Source of the DNA: Carposina sasakii
Taxonomy: Eukaryota > Arthropoda > Insecta > Lepidoptera > Carposinidae
Assembly: GCA_014607495.2 (NCBI GenBank)
Contig: CP053160.1
Span: 13,640,001-13,704,000, forward strand
DNA: 64,000 nt
Reading direction: 5' to 3'
The notes under the pieces are model-generated. The model was given only the letters and a program-made list of their open reading frames with translations. It ran no database searches and had not been told where the DNA came from. Made by a program: the position numbers and the translations under genes. This document shows positions 40,241-54,170 of this stretch, piece after piece (position 1 is the first letter of the stretch; each line of letters starts with the position of its first letter).

Positions 40241-42299
40241 GTTTACACCCAGTATGTTGCCGGATTATAATAATCAAATGTGGTTGTTAGAGTGAAATTA
40301 AATACCGTGATTACTCAATGGCATAGATGATTAGGTAGATATAAATAACTGGAGTTTTCTACATAGTCTATAACACGATATAACTTTCTGCTTAGACCTT
40401 CCAACTACGTAGGTTTTTATCAGCAACAAGCGTTAATGCAAAATGCAAACCTTTTTGGGATCATTATTCTTAGCACACAACTATCATCGCATTTCCTAAG
40501 CTAATTCTATTTAACATGCAACCCAACCTTCTATTTTAATAAAAAGCGCATTTTAAATGTTTTTCTAAATGTAACCTAGTACGTGCATAACAATACAGTA
40601 GCATGTTTTTGCACAGTAAAAATGCGATTAACATTAAATATGTTACAGTACTTAGTAGCAACTGTTTTTTATTCATACTAACCTGTTTGTAAGTATTACA
40701 TAAGCACTCTAGCGCTTATAATAATGTACGTATAATTTGTTCTGGGCGATTACTATGAAAAGGCTGGTACTAAACAGTTTTTATGTAATCATAAACTGTA
40801 ATACTTTTTATAAGCGCCATATTTGGCTGCCATATTACCTTTTTATTGAAAAAAAATATCGTATGTTTATTAAAAGACGAAACATTTAGGTTATTATAAT
40901 ATATTATAAAGAAAATTCATCCAGGAACCTCTTCAATTGAATCTCATAGGAAAATAATTCTTGTATACAGTCTTTGTTGCTCTTAAGATATTTCCACAAA
41001 TTAAACTGTGTAAGAAGCTAAGCTAACAAACAGAACCGAAGAAAAGAGAGGCAAATTTATTGCCCACATCTATAACTGCAGCCATACAGCCAGCCTTGTG
41101 GTCGAAAAACGTAAAACGAAAAATTTCTCTGGCAACGGCTCAAAACTTGTTGGTAATAAGGAGTGTTCTCACTACACTTACAAACTATGGCTATAGATAA
41201 TGTAATACTATACCATGACATCGGGTTACTTTAGCCTTGAGGGGTAACTTTCACCCAGGAAAAAACAAAGATTAATATTCCCTCTACACTGCTCATCAAA
41301 AGTTATTCATGTAATTTGCGATTTTCATAGATAGATCCGTATAGGGCTGCTGGTAAAACTGTATTTTTTTTGGCTAGGGCCAAAGTTACCCCGTTGGGCA
41401 AAAGTTCCCTTATGTTACGGTGTACCTTTGGCCGTAATATAAGTAGGTACTGCACACACCAAATATGATATTCCGAAATAAAATCGTCACGCCATGCTCT
41501 ATGATTTTTCTTAGTACCTACACAGAGACAGTAGCAGCTGAGACCCGATTTCCGCGTCCCTCAAAATTGTATATAAACTGGACATAAAATTACATAATAT
41601 TTGAACTTGATTCACGTATCCAATGTTTAGATTCAAAAGAGATGTTTTTTAATTACTGAATTTATTATTATATATTGCATTATATATTATGGTCTTTATA
41701 TATCACAATAGATTGTTGTATGCTCATGTTACCTTCAATTTACAAAATACCCTTAATATAGAACTGTCACATCCTTTTCAATCCACATCCACATCCGACG
41801 CCGTAGTTATACCTACAACTCCTATCTAGCCCATAATTAATTATCTTGTCTTATACAGTCTCTAGAACGCTCTCATTTATTAATGAATAGAATTATCCAG
41901 GGCACCGCAAATGAAACTTTAACTAGAGCTGTTTTTTAATATTTTCTTTGCGTTATAAATTATTCAATTTATCTTTGAAGAAATGTGATAGTATAATGTA
42001 TTATGGGCTTATGGCTCACTGAGTAATAAGAAAAGGTTTTTGCTTCGCTTGTATGTTATCTGCTGAATCTTGTGATAAGAAATAAGTTGGACTATATGCA
42101 ATTTAATTTTAGAATTATTTTTATTAACTAATATAAACGTTATTTGAATTTTAATTAATGTTAGTTGCTATGTATTTAAAATGAGAGTCTATCTATTCCA
42201 GCTTGATCACGATATTTGCCTACTATTTTAACTTGCTAAGTAAAGATAATTTATTTTAGACATGCATATGCCAGAACTGCAGGATCACAAAGGAGATCC
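40241..42299. other. Non-coding stretch with a possible old repeat at 41220-41450
   Basis: At 41220-41450, GGGTTACTTTAGCCTTGAGGGG and the inverse-like GGCCAAAGTTACCCCGTTGG face each other about 160 bp apart, suggesting a decayed palindromic element. Nothing else is recognised. Confidence 0.35.
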
Positions 42300-42460
42300 T
42301 TTGGCCACATTTAGCATACCGGTAATAGCTGTTAAAGATCAGTGACAAGTTGCTGGCTCATCACCTAAGAGAACGCCCCGAAATCCCTTCGTCGATTCGA
42401 TATGCACGGAATTAGATGCAGTTGATATATTCAAGTGAAGTCCTGCATCATTATGAATAT
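42300..42460. repeat. Dispersed repeat, copy 2 (CAAGTTGCTGGCTCATCAC)
   Basis: Partner of 29690-29850, in the same orientation and with the same order of shared words. Confidence 0.5.
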
Positions 42461-45400
42461 CTATAATTAAATTTATTTTATGAGAAACCTCTAGAAATAA
42501 GCACTTCTCTTAATGAATTTCGAATTTCGTAAATAAATTACAATGCGAAGTCGACGTTGCCTTCATTTCTAAATGAACAACACTTGAATCGACAACACGA
42601 TACAATTTAACCCATTCATCTCTAATTGTGCTCTCAAATTGAAACATGAAAATAACTGGCCTGTAAATATAATAATTTTACTAGAGAGAAACAAACCATA
42701 TTATCTTTTATCTTGCCATTATTGAATGCTCTAGAACACTTTGTAAAGTCGTCGCAGAATGAACGTTTATAGGTCATGAAATAGAGATCGATTGAATTGA
42801 ATGCTAATAATTTAAGAGCAAGGAGTTCTTAATACAAATTTTTAACCTACAATCATGATTAAAAAATCACTAGTCATTTAGATAGTTTTATACGTCATAC
42901 GAAAGTACAGCAAATGACATAATCATTAAAAAATATGGAAATCAACTGACAAAACCAAAGCCCGGCAAAGGGATAAGCCCAAAAACGCAAAAAAATATGT
43001 CACGCTGTGTACGAAATTAAATATACCTATATGCATAACCAACATTGTTTTCTGCGTACGCTGGAGCGTAATTTCTAGCCGTCCCGACTGATCTGACTTC
43101 GTTACGTAATCTCCAACCGCACAAGCGAATTATACGCGCGACTGAGAAAAATAGATCGCACATTCATCTCAAAGTTAGTAACTCCATTATATACTTACAT
43201 AAAGTATACTTTCTCTATACTTTGATTGGAAATTTATCTTGGTTTTGATGGATTGTCAACCGGGCTACATTTTATCGTTCGTTTCGGCTTGATTAATATT
43301 GTCGGTACAGTTTTATGGGAGAGTATTATTTTTTGCTTGCCAATGACAGGCGGCTGGTTCCGTTATTGATAGATTACGAAATGTTTTATTTCTTAGGGAA
43401 ATATCTGAGGAAGCAAAAGAAATATCAATGTATTCTGTTTCGTATTTTTTATATTATTTACTGAAAATTAATTTGGGTTTTTGTAATTTTTTTGGAAAAT
43501 TCATTAAATTCGTTGATTTGCGAGAATAAATGAAAATACCTATATAGGTCAAGTACGAAAAAACTTGGGACAAAAATAAATGTTATATTTTATTTTCAGA
43601 TTAGCCAAATAAAGTATTTGTTGGATATAAGTTTTGATATTTCGAATTACGTTTATTAAATATATTAAAGTAAATAAAAAGAACAATATTATTTATGAGT
43701 TTCAAAATAATTATTATTATAATATTTATCGGAACATTCACGAAATTCTTGGAAAATTTAAGATAAAATTCTAATTATTTTTAATGAAAATTAAGAAACG
43801 AATTACTTACAACAAATTATATAATAATGACGATGAGATAAAGAAAACATAGTAAAAAGAGAACATTCATAAAGCCTGAATATTATTAGCGTCAGTCCAA
43901 GATTGTTATGTTTTTTGTATGGTTGATTAATATGCGCAATGTCATTCTTGAACAATTGGTTTAGTTTATCATCGGTTCATAACTATTAAAGTTTATCTAT
44001 ATCAATAATACTATTTATTCACAACATATTATTCGACGTACAGCTCTAGGTACTTATATGGAAACTCCCAGCTAAGCAACTTCATAAAAACAAAACACCA
44101 TAAATAAAGTCTAATAACGTAGTTCACGAGAACGAAGGCAACAAAAATGTGTGCCATAATCGATGTTCAATAAAAAACTGTTCACAAAAAGTGCTCTTAT
44201 TCCAAGAATTTGTGTGTTCCACTCCAGCAAAGCCATCCAACACGACCATTACGAGCCAAACAACGTTCGATAGGAAGTAGCTGAACATTGAGAAAAACAT
44301 GAAAACCACAATAATTTTCGCTACAAAACAGAATATGTTTGTACCGCTTCACTTGCTCTCCGCAGTATTGTATTTTGTCCGCCATCATTGTGTTTCGGAG
44401 GATTTGCTTCCTTACAGAGCGGCAGTTAGGGATATTTATTACACGAACTTGAAGCGTGATGCCGCTTTTTAGCCAATTGTTACCATTTTTGTATTGCCCT
44501 AAACTAGGGCACTTCACTTTGAAATATTGGCGGCAATAAAGCTTGATTGTGGAACGTTACAGCGAAAATTTTAGTTTTTGAACTTTCTATGGCGTGTAAT
44601 AAATATTTTATGGTGAAATTATTTTTACTAGGTATTATTTGACAGTTTATTCAGGACAAAGCATTTTATACAGATAATGCTATCAAGAATCAAAAATATT
44701 GATAGAGTTTAGCCGTGGCTGATCATATGAGAAAATATGTTTAGTATTAAGTCTCAAATGTGTGAATGGTAGCTTTCTTATTTAAACCATCCAAATAAAA
44801 AACATTAAAGTCGCCTCAATTACTAACTAGAAACACGGATCAGTTTACCAACACATGCCAATTATCCTATTGTGGCTGAATTAAATCCTATCACTCAACA
44901 CTGAGTGGTCATCATAAGTCTGCCCATCTTGGTTCGGACATATGCAAATGAGTGAGGGGTTTGCCAAGCCCTGCAAGGATTATAGGGGCCGCATCTGAAC
45001 ATGTTTTTACAATGCCACATGGCGTCCCAGCTTACAAACGAAACAAGTGTTACAAATAGGTGTATAAATATGTATTATACATAATAATGCGACTTTTTTG
45101 TCTTTTTCTAGAATGATCTTCCGAATAGAAACTACCGATACTTGAAAATATACGAAAAAAAGTCGAGACGCTATCAAAATTCCACTCAATTTCGTAGACT
45201 GAATAATTTGAAGATTAAAATCGTATATAAACATAATTTTCATAAAATAATTGCCATGATAAATGGGCCTATTTTTAATTCTAAGATAAACTAAGTTCGT
45301 TATCCAGTTTTAAATAAGAGCATAAATTTATCTCTAGATGCAAACCGCGGCCATTTATTTCTAAAGGCAATTGCGGCTGTCTTGTAATAACTCTCAATTT

Positions 45401-45540
45401 CGCTTTCATAAGGCAGAAGTAGAGGACTTGTGTAATGAAATGACCAACTTATTTAGTTTTAAACTCTGACCTTTTTTAACTAAATAGCTAAAAGCCTTAT
45501 TTTTATGCATATAATATGGAAAGAAACACAGCTGCCCAAG
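42461..45540. other. Non-coding stretch, nothing recognised
   Basis: AT-rich. The longest frame (44517-44197, minus, 106 codons) has several cysteines but no domain I can name, no flanking splice logic and no codon bias clearly different from chance. Confidence 0.5.
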
Positions 45541-45671
45541 TAGGATGACCTGCGAAACACGATATGATATACCGATTTATCGACATTTAGCCTGTCAAAA
45601 TACGATAAATATAGCCGCCATGTTGAATTTTGTATAGAGACGATACGATATCCACGATGCGTGGTCATGCT
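45541..45671. mobile_element. MITE with TAG(C/G)ATGACC / GGTCATGCTA ends, copy 1
   Basis: 131-bp element sharing almost its whole length with 50999-51148 (CTGCGAAACACGATATGAT, GCCATGTTGAATTTTGTATA, CCACGATGCGTGG). Confidence 0.75.
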
Positions 45672-45704
45672 AGGGGGGTGATGTATTCTAGAGGAGACCC
45701 GCAC

Positions 45705-45860
45705 CAGCCTAGGATATCGTTAGAGTCGAATAAGAAACTGACGGCAATACTCGTACTCGTACTCAGGCCATGAGCTAGCTGCATGATACTGATCTTTTAC
45801 ATCTAGAACCGCTATGTTAACCATAGCCGTGCATGATGGCATGCTCATTCGTGACCCTGC
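45705..45860. repeat. Decayed interspersed repeat
   Basis: AGAGTCGAATAAGAAACTGA and the (CTCGTA)n run at about 45750-45764 resemble the family at 58080-58235. Confidence 0.35.
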
Positions 45861-47196
45861 TCAACATAACCGTGTGTATGTATCTTTTTCAAGGTTATCA
45901 AAATAATATTATTCACTAATATTGAGCATTGTAGGATGCGCAGCCTTCTACGAGTATCTAATGTGTTAACACATGAAACAAGAGAAAACATTGTAAACCT
46001 AAAAAGTGAACAACCATTAACCGTTATCCTATCTAACCCCAGATAGCGCACGGCCGTTTGCCCCGATATTTCCAGCTACTTCTGATAAATATATATCACT
46101 TCTAATTTGTGCTGGCTTTCTCATCTTTGTTTTAAAAGCCTCCCTGGAGACCATGGGCCGTCTTCGCAGGCTAGAGAGTATATTATCTATGTCAATATAG
46201 CGAAATGGGTGAGCCATTTTTAGGCGCACATTCTGGTATATCGCGTGTATCGTTTAAATAAGAGCCCATGTGGGAAACATTACGGAGAGATTTCTGTCCC
46301 ATATACAGGCTATAATTTAGTTACGGGGCAGAGTAATACGATATATTTTTTCCGGTGTTTGCCATCACATGAAGCGGCTTGCTTGTGTACTCGCAATTTG
46401 AATGGATTTATTGGAGGTTTAGGTAATTTGTTTTTTTAGTCAATATTTTGTGGTCTGTAATTCTATATATATATTTTTTTTTTCAACTTTGTAGTTCCTA
46501 GTGAAATTGCATGTACAAGCGGTTATGATTCCGATATGTTTGTTCGAATAAAAAAAAATCCTATTACGGCTTTAAAGACAGTATCACTGAGTCTCACTAA
46601 CTAAATCACAAGGGCAACCATAAAACGACCCAAATCGCTTGTCAAATTAACCTCTACATTATCCTTTAAAAGCATTAAAACTCCGATGTAACCGCACTAT
46701 AATACCGTTATTTTCAACACAGCTACTTCGCCAAGGTAAGCCTTTAAGCGCTCAGAGTTCTAATACGATACTATTTCATGTAGATAATTGCTTTGCCACT
46801 GTGTCCAGATTAAGGTCACTAAAATAGCCCCTAAAACGCCATTTTTCGGGATGAATATGGCTTGCGTGACAACATGTTTTTGTCATGGAACAGGTAAAGA
46901 AAATAGGGCACCTAATAAAAGTAGTGGCTAGGTATAAAATAGGTAATTTTTTCGGTAAATATTAGACTCGTTTGCTAATATTTAAAAAACGTGGATTAGA
47001 TATGCTATGATATTCCTAAATCGAGTCTAAATTAGAGTTTGGAGAATAGAGTTTAAAGATTACCTTTAGGCAGTTAAGCAAATACATACTCTATTTTATT
47101 ACTCAATTAATTTAAAAAATACCGATGTAACTTTATTTATCATTTCAAAGGGCTGAAAAATACAGATATGACACGAAATTTGATTGGAATAATAAC
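45861..47196. other. Non-coding stretch, nothing recognised
   Basis: Short frames on both strands without domains. No clear repeat end. Confidence 0.45.
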
Positions 47197-47420
47197 CGGC
47201 CCCTGATTACGTAAAAGCTATTGCGTATTACGTAATCAGGCCAAAGCAAATAATGCAAAGCCGAAGCAAAGCGATAGCGAAAATTGTACAATATTCGTCT
47301 TGAAATATCAAAGTTCCTTTGAAATTCATTTTACGTAATACGAATTTGACAAGCAATCAGCGATTTCCGTACAATTTTCGCTGTCGCTTTGCTTTTGCTA
47401 GTTCGGTAATGAGGGGGCCG
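47197..47420. mobile_element. MITE with CGGCCCCTGATTACG / GGGGGCCG ends
   Basis: 224-bp element. CGGCCCC at the left pairs with GGGGCCG at the right, and the inner arms AAGCAAAGCGATAGCGAAAA and TTTTCGCTGTCGCTTTGCTT are inverted. A right-end fragment lies at 22015-22066. Confidence 0.7.
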
Positions 47421-48197
47421 AGCGTTCATTTATTTCAAATCAGACATACTCTTTTCTCTATGAATCAAACTGATTTTACACGATTGCCCATATCAAATTA
47501 CCTTATTTTAATTGGGCAGATGGTGTACCCAAATATCTATTTCATAAATCTGCTATTTCATTTGAAAAAATCAATACGCATGTCATTGTGTGGGTCTCAT
47601 TAGAATTCATACGTATTAAGGCCGAGTTTAAAATTCAAATAAAGTTTTAACTCTCATCCCTATTCAAAGCGTTTGATTACTGTTTTGATTACAAAGGGGC
47701 CAGTCTATTCAAGTTGGATAGGGTCCGGGGCACTATGGGACCCCTGGAGAGGGTTGCTACTATGGAGCAAAAACATACGGGAGATGCGGTCTTTAATCTT
47801 AAATAAATAAAAATATTTGCTATCAACTGCCCAACTACGTTCACGTGACTGTGATAGCTTGTGGTATGTTATACCGCTGTAAAAACTATAGATACATAAT
47901 TTTTGAACATCAAAATAAGTTCAGTAGGTTTGCGTCAAAGAGTGATTGATTATCCTTCATTTTGCACAATATTGTACATAATTTGTCAGTGTAGTCATTG
48001 GACTGAAGTTTATACTCCCTATACGTCGAATCGGAGTGCCTATTATTCTTTTGTATATGTATGTTGCGAGCTTACCGAATGTCACTTATCTATAATAAAC
48101 AATTGGCTAACATTTACCATTACATTTTTTTTTACATTTACCATTTTACCATATGATATGTTTATAATTCCCCTAGTCACTCTCATAGTAGCTTTAA

Positions 48198-48414
48198 GCC
48201 TCGAGCACACCGGATGCGTATGCGTACACGTAAGCGTAGACATACACGTACCTCTGAGTTGTAATGTATGGAACTTTATAGGCACGGGCAGACCGGATGC
48301 GTATGCGTAGACGTAAGCATAGACGTGAAGCGGTGACAGTTTCATACATTAAACTCAGAGGCACATGTACGTCTACGCTTACGTGCACGCATACGCATCC
48401 GGTGTGCTCGAGGC
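48198..48414. mobile_element. MITE with long inverted ends and TTTAA target duplication
   Basis: 217 bp from GCCTCGAGCACACCGGATGC to its complement, arms of about 60 bp, flanked by TTTAA at 48193-48197 and 48415-48419. A third internal copy of the CCGGATGCGTATGCGTA arm word starts near 48293. The TTAA-containing duplication would fit piggyBac-type or other cut-and-paste transposases; the family is not proven. Confidence 0.8.
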
Positions 48415-48649
48415 TTTAACGATGCCTTTTTTAAGAAATAAAGCATATCCTTTTTGTATCTGTTCCATAGTTGCTACGGTCATTTGATCGATAACTTAAG
48501 TATGACCAATGGGGGTAATCTCCTCGCTGTTTTTAAAGATAAGCACGTGCCAACGCACGCCAATTTATATTAAAATATTTACTTATTGATTTACGGTTTA
48601 TATACGCCTTTCATAATTACTGTTTGTAGATATTAATATACAGCCTAGT

Positions 48650-48863
48650 GCAGTCCGCAGCTAGACATAGTTTCCCACCAGGGCACGCCATAGGACGGTT
48701 TTGGTACATAATCATCACGCTCTGAGTAAACAGGTTGGTGACCGCAGTGTGGTTTTCGGACTATGTTATCAACACGGAAGGCGCTGCTGCCCACCTTCCT
48801 GAAAACCTTAGTCGCCTCTTACGATACCCAGATGCAGGGGTGGTGCTACACCACTTGGCAATT
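48650..48863. repeat. SINE-like repeat related to an RTE tail, copy 3
   Basis: Shares GTGACCGCAGTG, TTTTCGGACTATGTTATCA, GGCGCTGCTGCCCACC and TTAGTCGCCTCTTACGATA with 8936-9185. Confidence 0.65.
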
Positions 48864-49710
48864 AATATATTTTTTTAAGAAATGATTTTTTTTCACCCGA
48901 AGGACGCATTCCGTGCTGTGCTCTGACCAACTGTTAGTTGCTCTAACCAATTAACTCGGATGACGAATTTGACCATCTCTTTTTAAACTTTTATTCTTAC
49001 ATTACGTAAATTGTTACATTGATACAAGGAATTAATATAAGCAATTAATTGTAATTTTATATATGTTATATGGTAATTTATGTTTATTTTGTGCTTGAGA
49101 ACATAATATTTTACTTAGGGCTGACGTCTTAGTTTAAAGTGGACAGAAAAGTTACAATACTTACTAGATATATTTCGATACATTAACATTAAAGTCTTTA
49201 TTAATCTACCGTTATAAAATCTGTTTCGAAATATCAAAACAAGGAAGGTATTTCTAATCTTTAGGTACAAAACTTGAGATTTAAAAACACAAAAAAATAT
49301 ATTTTTGAATAAATACCAAAACAGGGAACCAAAAGCAAAGTGGCCTAATTTGAATTTGCGTTACAATTGAGTCGTCACTCTCAAAACAGGGTCACTTTTT
49401 TCCACGAAATTATTTTTCTATTTTATTATGGAATCATCCATTATTCAAAAGGCGCGGTATTTACGCAAATAATAAAGGCTTAAATTATTATTTTTTTCTT
49501 TTCAGCGCGTAAAACGGGCATAATAGAGCATTTTAACCGTCTCCTGCCGTGAAGACCGCCCACCATTTTTAATTACTCCGTAAATAGGAAAGGGTAAAAA
49601 CTGCAACAGACATGTGTTGCTCACAGGGAAAAAGCAAGCAATTTTAGATTAGTCTCAAGTTTTATTTTGGCGAGAATTTCAGAAATATTTCAAGGAAGTG
49701 CATACGATTA
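48864..49710. other. Non-coding stretch, nothing recognised
   Basis: AT-rich DNA between two repeats. No frame, tRNA or repeat boundary is supported. Confidence 0.45.
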
Positions 49711-49965
49711 TATCCTACTAATATCTTACTACATATTATAAATGCGAAAGTTTGTGAGTATGGATGGATGGATGGTTGGATGTTTGTTACTCTTTCACGT
49801 AAAAACGGCTGGAGCGATTTTAATAAAATTTGATAAGGAATTAGCTGATACCCTGGATTAACACATAGGTTACTTTTAATTCCGGGAAAATATTTTTATC
49901 CCGGATAATCTCGACATTTTGTTTATTCTGCAGTCCACGTGGACGAAGTCGCGGGCGTCCAGTAT
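49711..49965 (+). mobile_element. Helitron-like non-autonomous element, copy 1
   Basis: Carries AAATGCGAAAGTTTGTGAGT, a (GATG)n run, TTGTTACTCTTTCACGTAAA, AACGGCTGGAGCGATTTT and GACGAAGTCGCGGGCGTCC. This order is shared by a widespread lepidopteran Helitron-related repeat. The reverse-oriented copy is at 54706-54965. Confidence 0.6.
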
Positions 49966-50998
49966 AAGCTATATATTATTTAGCTTCCTATCTCACCTAG
50001 CCTCATCTTATTATTTGATATCGCATTACATGATTATATTCTCTTTAGAAAAATGTTATTTTTATATATTTACAGTAGGTAATTACAAATGGCCATTATT
50101 TCGTCTTGTAATATTACAATTCCTTATGGTGATCTTAATTTCTCGGGAAAACACAAGCGTTATGAAAGTTTGTTAAAGATATAAGATAGATGAGTAAAAC
50201 TTACTGTAAATAATGATAAATGAATTATTTATCATTATTTACTGTAATAACTTTAATATTGCTATGATTCCAAATAATATCATATTTAAGTGCGATGAGA
50301 GGCATTAATTAGGTCAAGCTATACTCAGTAGGTCAACAAGATGAAATAGTTTAGCGAGCGAATGGAGTTCATCTTAAAAAACAGCAATGAATAGAAATAG
50401 ATAATTTTTTTATACTTTTTTTTAATTATCTGCCATTAGGACGACATGACTTGGTTTTTAATAATCATTTTTATGACGTTAAAATACGCACAAATAATAT
50501 TCAAATCTATTCAAAGTTTATTAATAACATCAATAAGTCAGGTAAACAATAACAATAATTCACGTATTATATTCACTGCACATGAAGAAGAACTTTAACA
50601 TCGGAGCAGAGGTCGATTATTTTGTCAATACACCTGAGTCTCCACAAAGTATAAAGGGCAGTGTAAAATTGAATGGTCACCATGAAAACCGCATTCATGC
50701 CTCACATCACCAACACCAAGAAATTGCCAACAAATCTCCACCACTCAATAGGAAATTGAATTCAGTTTTAGAAATTCTAGTTTGAAATTTCTCGCACTCA
50801 TATTTTTGTCGAGCAGGATCGTCACTTGTGATAGGGAAGCAATTCCAAGAGCTATCACGTTTTGTGATGTGTTCAAATGCAAACAGTTTTCAAATCGGTA
50901 TGACATACTTTCACATTAGAATGGCATGATTATAATAGAATGCTGATATTAAAATATCTATTGAAATGTTAATATTGTCATGTCCAAGTCAGCACAAA
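49966..50998. other. Non-coding stretch, nothing recognised
   Basis: A 67-codon frame at 50582-50785 is histidine- and asparagine-rich (HHENRIHASHHQHQ) but has no family resemblance, no splice support and no start context I trust. Confidence 0.45.
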
Positions 50999-51148
50999 TA
51001 GCATGACCTGCGAAACACGATATGATAAACTGATTTATCGACATTTAGCCTGTCAAAATACGATAAATATAGTCGCCATGTTGAATTTTGTATAGAGACA
51101 ATACGATATTGTAAGTTACGATATCCACGATGCGTGGTGGTCATGCTA
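50999..51148. mobile_element. MITE with TAGCATGACC / GGTCATGCTA ends, copy 2
   Basis: 150-bp copy with perfect 10-bp inverted ends. It has about 15 extra bases (GTAAGTTACGATA region) compared with 45541-45671. Confidence 0.75.
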
Positions 51149-52875
51149 GGGGGGGCAGGACTGTTCATCTGATATATTGAATACCCCAGAATTTTCTACA
51201 AAGGCATTGTCCGTAGGAAGTAGCTTTTATAGATATGTCGATTTTTCTTTAGTTTTTCCTCAGTTCTACTCGTACCTTCAATTGATATAGTATCGTTTCT
51301 TTTTTTTTTCCTAAGTCCGAATAATTCACAATTATTATTGATGCACAAAGGCACAGGCATAGGATGTTAAAATTTGGCTCGTAAGTTTCTTGGAGAGCAC
51401 TTAGAAAGATTTCTCGAGATGCTCTTGCTCAACGGGAAAAATTGGAAATCTGAAGTTTACGCGAAACGGACCTAGTGACAAGCGGACAGGGGGGCAATTC
51501 TTGAAAAATTTTGAGCCGAAACGCAACCACTAACGAACCGTTAACGAAACGCGGTGAAAAGCAATATATACTTACCGCTTGAGAAATAAGGTATATTTTA
51601 GCACGCATCGGTCGCCAGTATGACATAAAAACAAATATCTCTCTCGTGCTGAAATGTGTCTAATTACGTTATAGTAAAGTAGTTATTGCTTTGTTCAGAG
51701 CGTTTACAACGGTTCCGTTTCGGCTTTGTTCCAACTCTTTCGAGAATTGGCCCCCAGTAGTTAATAAGAATCTATAATGGATAGGTTAAAGGGTAGAGAG
51801 ATTAAGCAATTCCAGCAATTTTTCCATTTCTGTTCCTTTTACTGGCGGATTGCAAGTGGCAATAGTATCATTTTTATGTTGAAAATTTAGTCTACAAACA
51901 AATGGACGTTTCTAAATATTTTATAAAAAAGCGTATTGGCTCATGAAGATATAATTCCGCCGGTTATATGCAGGGAACCCGTCCGTTTCGCAATTAAACA
52001 TACGAAACGGCTGGTCCGGTGAGATTAGCATACAGATACACGATTATAGCCAAAACGGCTTTATGGAACCGACATGGGTAGCATTAAGAGTGAATATAAA
52101 ATTTTAATGTTAATATTTTTTTTTGACTAATTCGAGACTTCGATTTGGTATCATGTTATTTTTGTAATCGTATGGTTTGCAAATTGATATGATTGTATAC
52201 TGGATTAAAGAAAGAGAGAGAGAGATGAGCTGAATTTGAAATTTTTCATTTATAATGATAAACAGAACTTAACTTCAAAGGAAAAAAATAGGAATAATAA
52301 AAAAAATTAAACGTTTAAATATTTTCCCTGTCAATAGTAATAATAATTAATAATATTCTTCTCTGCTATATTGCTGGTAGTGTAAGTAAACCGTAATAGA
52401 AACCTACTAGTTGTAACTGATTTGCACATCTGTATCTAACAATTCCATAGCTGTAAAACAAACTAACAGCCAGCTGGTGTGTCTATAAGTACATATTTGT
52501 TTTCCGACTAATATATAAAGTGGTATTATAGTGCGGTATTATAGTTTCCATGTTTGCGCGAGCGCTTAGTCCAAAATGACACAGCGGCTTACACTGCTGT
52601 CGGTGTCGTCGCTATGACGAGTTTAACCCAGTTATGGTATTTAAGGTAGCTTCTCACATATATGAAATAATGCAGGTAGTTTGTTTTAATGCCCTGGATT
52701 TTTTTAATTTTTATTATTGGTATTTCGATGGAATTTTATGATGTTCATACATCAAAGACATATCCATAACAATTTCATTCAATCGATAGCCATAGTTGCG
52801 ACAAAAAATCGAACATATAATGGACCGATGAATGTTGTAGATAAAAGTTTTGAGATTGTTGTTGTGACAGGTTAT
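51149..52875. other. Non-coding stretch, nothing recognised
   Basis: AT-rich, with a short (GA)n run at 52211-52224. No coding or repeat boundary is supported. Confidence 0.45.
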
Positions 52876-53023
52876 AAAGCTATATAGGCTCCCGCACATG
52901 GGCCTCCGGCCACAATCACAAAACGCCGCCATCGGCATATTTCCTGTACTTTTCATACTTATCTTCTTGTGGTGGCGTTTGTAGTTGTGGCCGGCGGCCC
53001 GTGTGCGGCGACACTTAGAGCTT
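52876..53023. mobile_element. 148-bp palindromic MITE (GGCCTCCGGCCACAA arms)
   Basis: CGCACATGGGCCTCCGGCCA at the left pairs with TGGCCGGCGGCCCGTGTGCG at the right, extending outward to AAAGCT/AGCTTT. Arms are about 50 bp and unusually GC-rich. Confidence 0.75.
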
Positions 53024-53409
53024 TAAAAAAAAACGGCATATAAAACGTTGCTACTACATTGCGTTTGATACCTGTACACCAATCTAATTCATTGACATTA
53101 AGGATAATATGATTTGGTGGATATGACACGCACCCGTAGCAACGTAGCATCATCTATACCTCATTTGTATTTAGAAATAGAAAGAATATGATAGAACGAA
53201 ATCAGGTTTTTTATTAGACACAGTTTTGTGTATTATTATCATAAATAGTTCCTAAAGAGTTTTCTACTCAATTCAATAGTACCTACTCTGTATAAAATTT
53301 GCACTATAAAAAACCTAAAGAAGCTGATTTCACAAACACAAAACTGAACTTTTTAGTAGGATACATCAATATGGAAAAATGAAAAATTTCACTCATATCT
53401 TACAAGTAT

Positions 53410-54170
53410 GATGCCGGATTTCACCAGTGCTCCCTAAACGGTCTCTTTGTTAGGAAGATTTTAGAGAAATACATCTCCTAAACTAACTTCTAACTTAAAT
53501 TGCTTTTTACCAACATAGGGACTCAAAAAGTGCGGACTTCTTACATAATAGTGATGTCGAAAATCGAATTCGTAAAATCGTGTATTTGTTTGTTTGACAA
53601 CATATTTGAAAAATGTCTACAACGAAATTACTTTAAATAAGTTACAATTATATCAGTACAATGCGTTTTAATATAGCCAAAAACCTTATTTCTTATAAAT
53701 TTTGTCAATACATTTATTAATTACGGCCGAAAAATGTAAAATGAGGCCGTATACAACACAGACCTTTGCTTTAAATACTTTGTTGTCTTGTCACTGTCAA
53801 CTGTCGTTGAAAGAAATTCGGCCTTTCGCGGTATAAACGCCTTCGAGCAAATAAGCTACGTTTTTGTACTGCTTCGACTGCTTCAATAGCGTGAAAACTA
53901 TCATAATTGAGTTACTCGTATGTATGTTATCCATATCTTTGAAATCGTGTATTCTAGGAAGGTAATACAAATCCAAACACGCGTAGGTATAGGTACACGA
54001 AAACGTCACCTAAATTTATGAGACCAAAATTCGAGCTTCTAATCTTAGGAGATCTTTTAAGCTGTTAGGAAATCCTTATACTTTGGTGAAATCGAATGTT
54101 GTCAAAACTGATACTTAAAATGCGTTAGGAAAATTCTAAATCTTAGGAGATGTTGGTGAAATCAGGCATG
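53410..54170. mobile_element. About 760-bp element with GATTTCACCA inverted ends
   Basis: GATGCCGGATTTCACCAGTG at the left and TTGGTGAAATCAGGCATG at the right are inverted. Subterminal TCTCCTAAACTAACTTC and AGGAAAATTCTAAATCTTAG words fit further pairing. No transposase frame is present. Confidence 0.55.

Noticed and set aside
44197..44517. 106-codon minus-strand frame as a gene
   Set aside because: No recognisable domain, no splice context and overlapping alternative frames; chance open frame.
50582..50785. 67-codon histidine-rich plus-strand frame as a small gene
   Set aside because: No family resemblance and no promoter or splice support.
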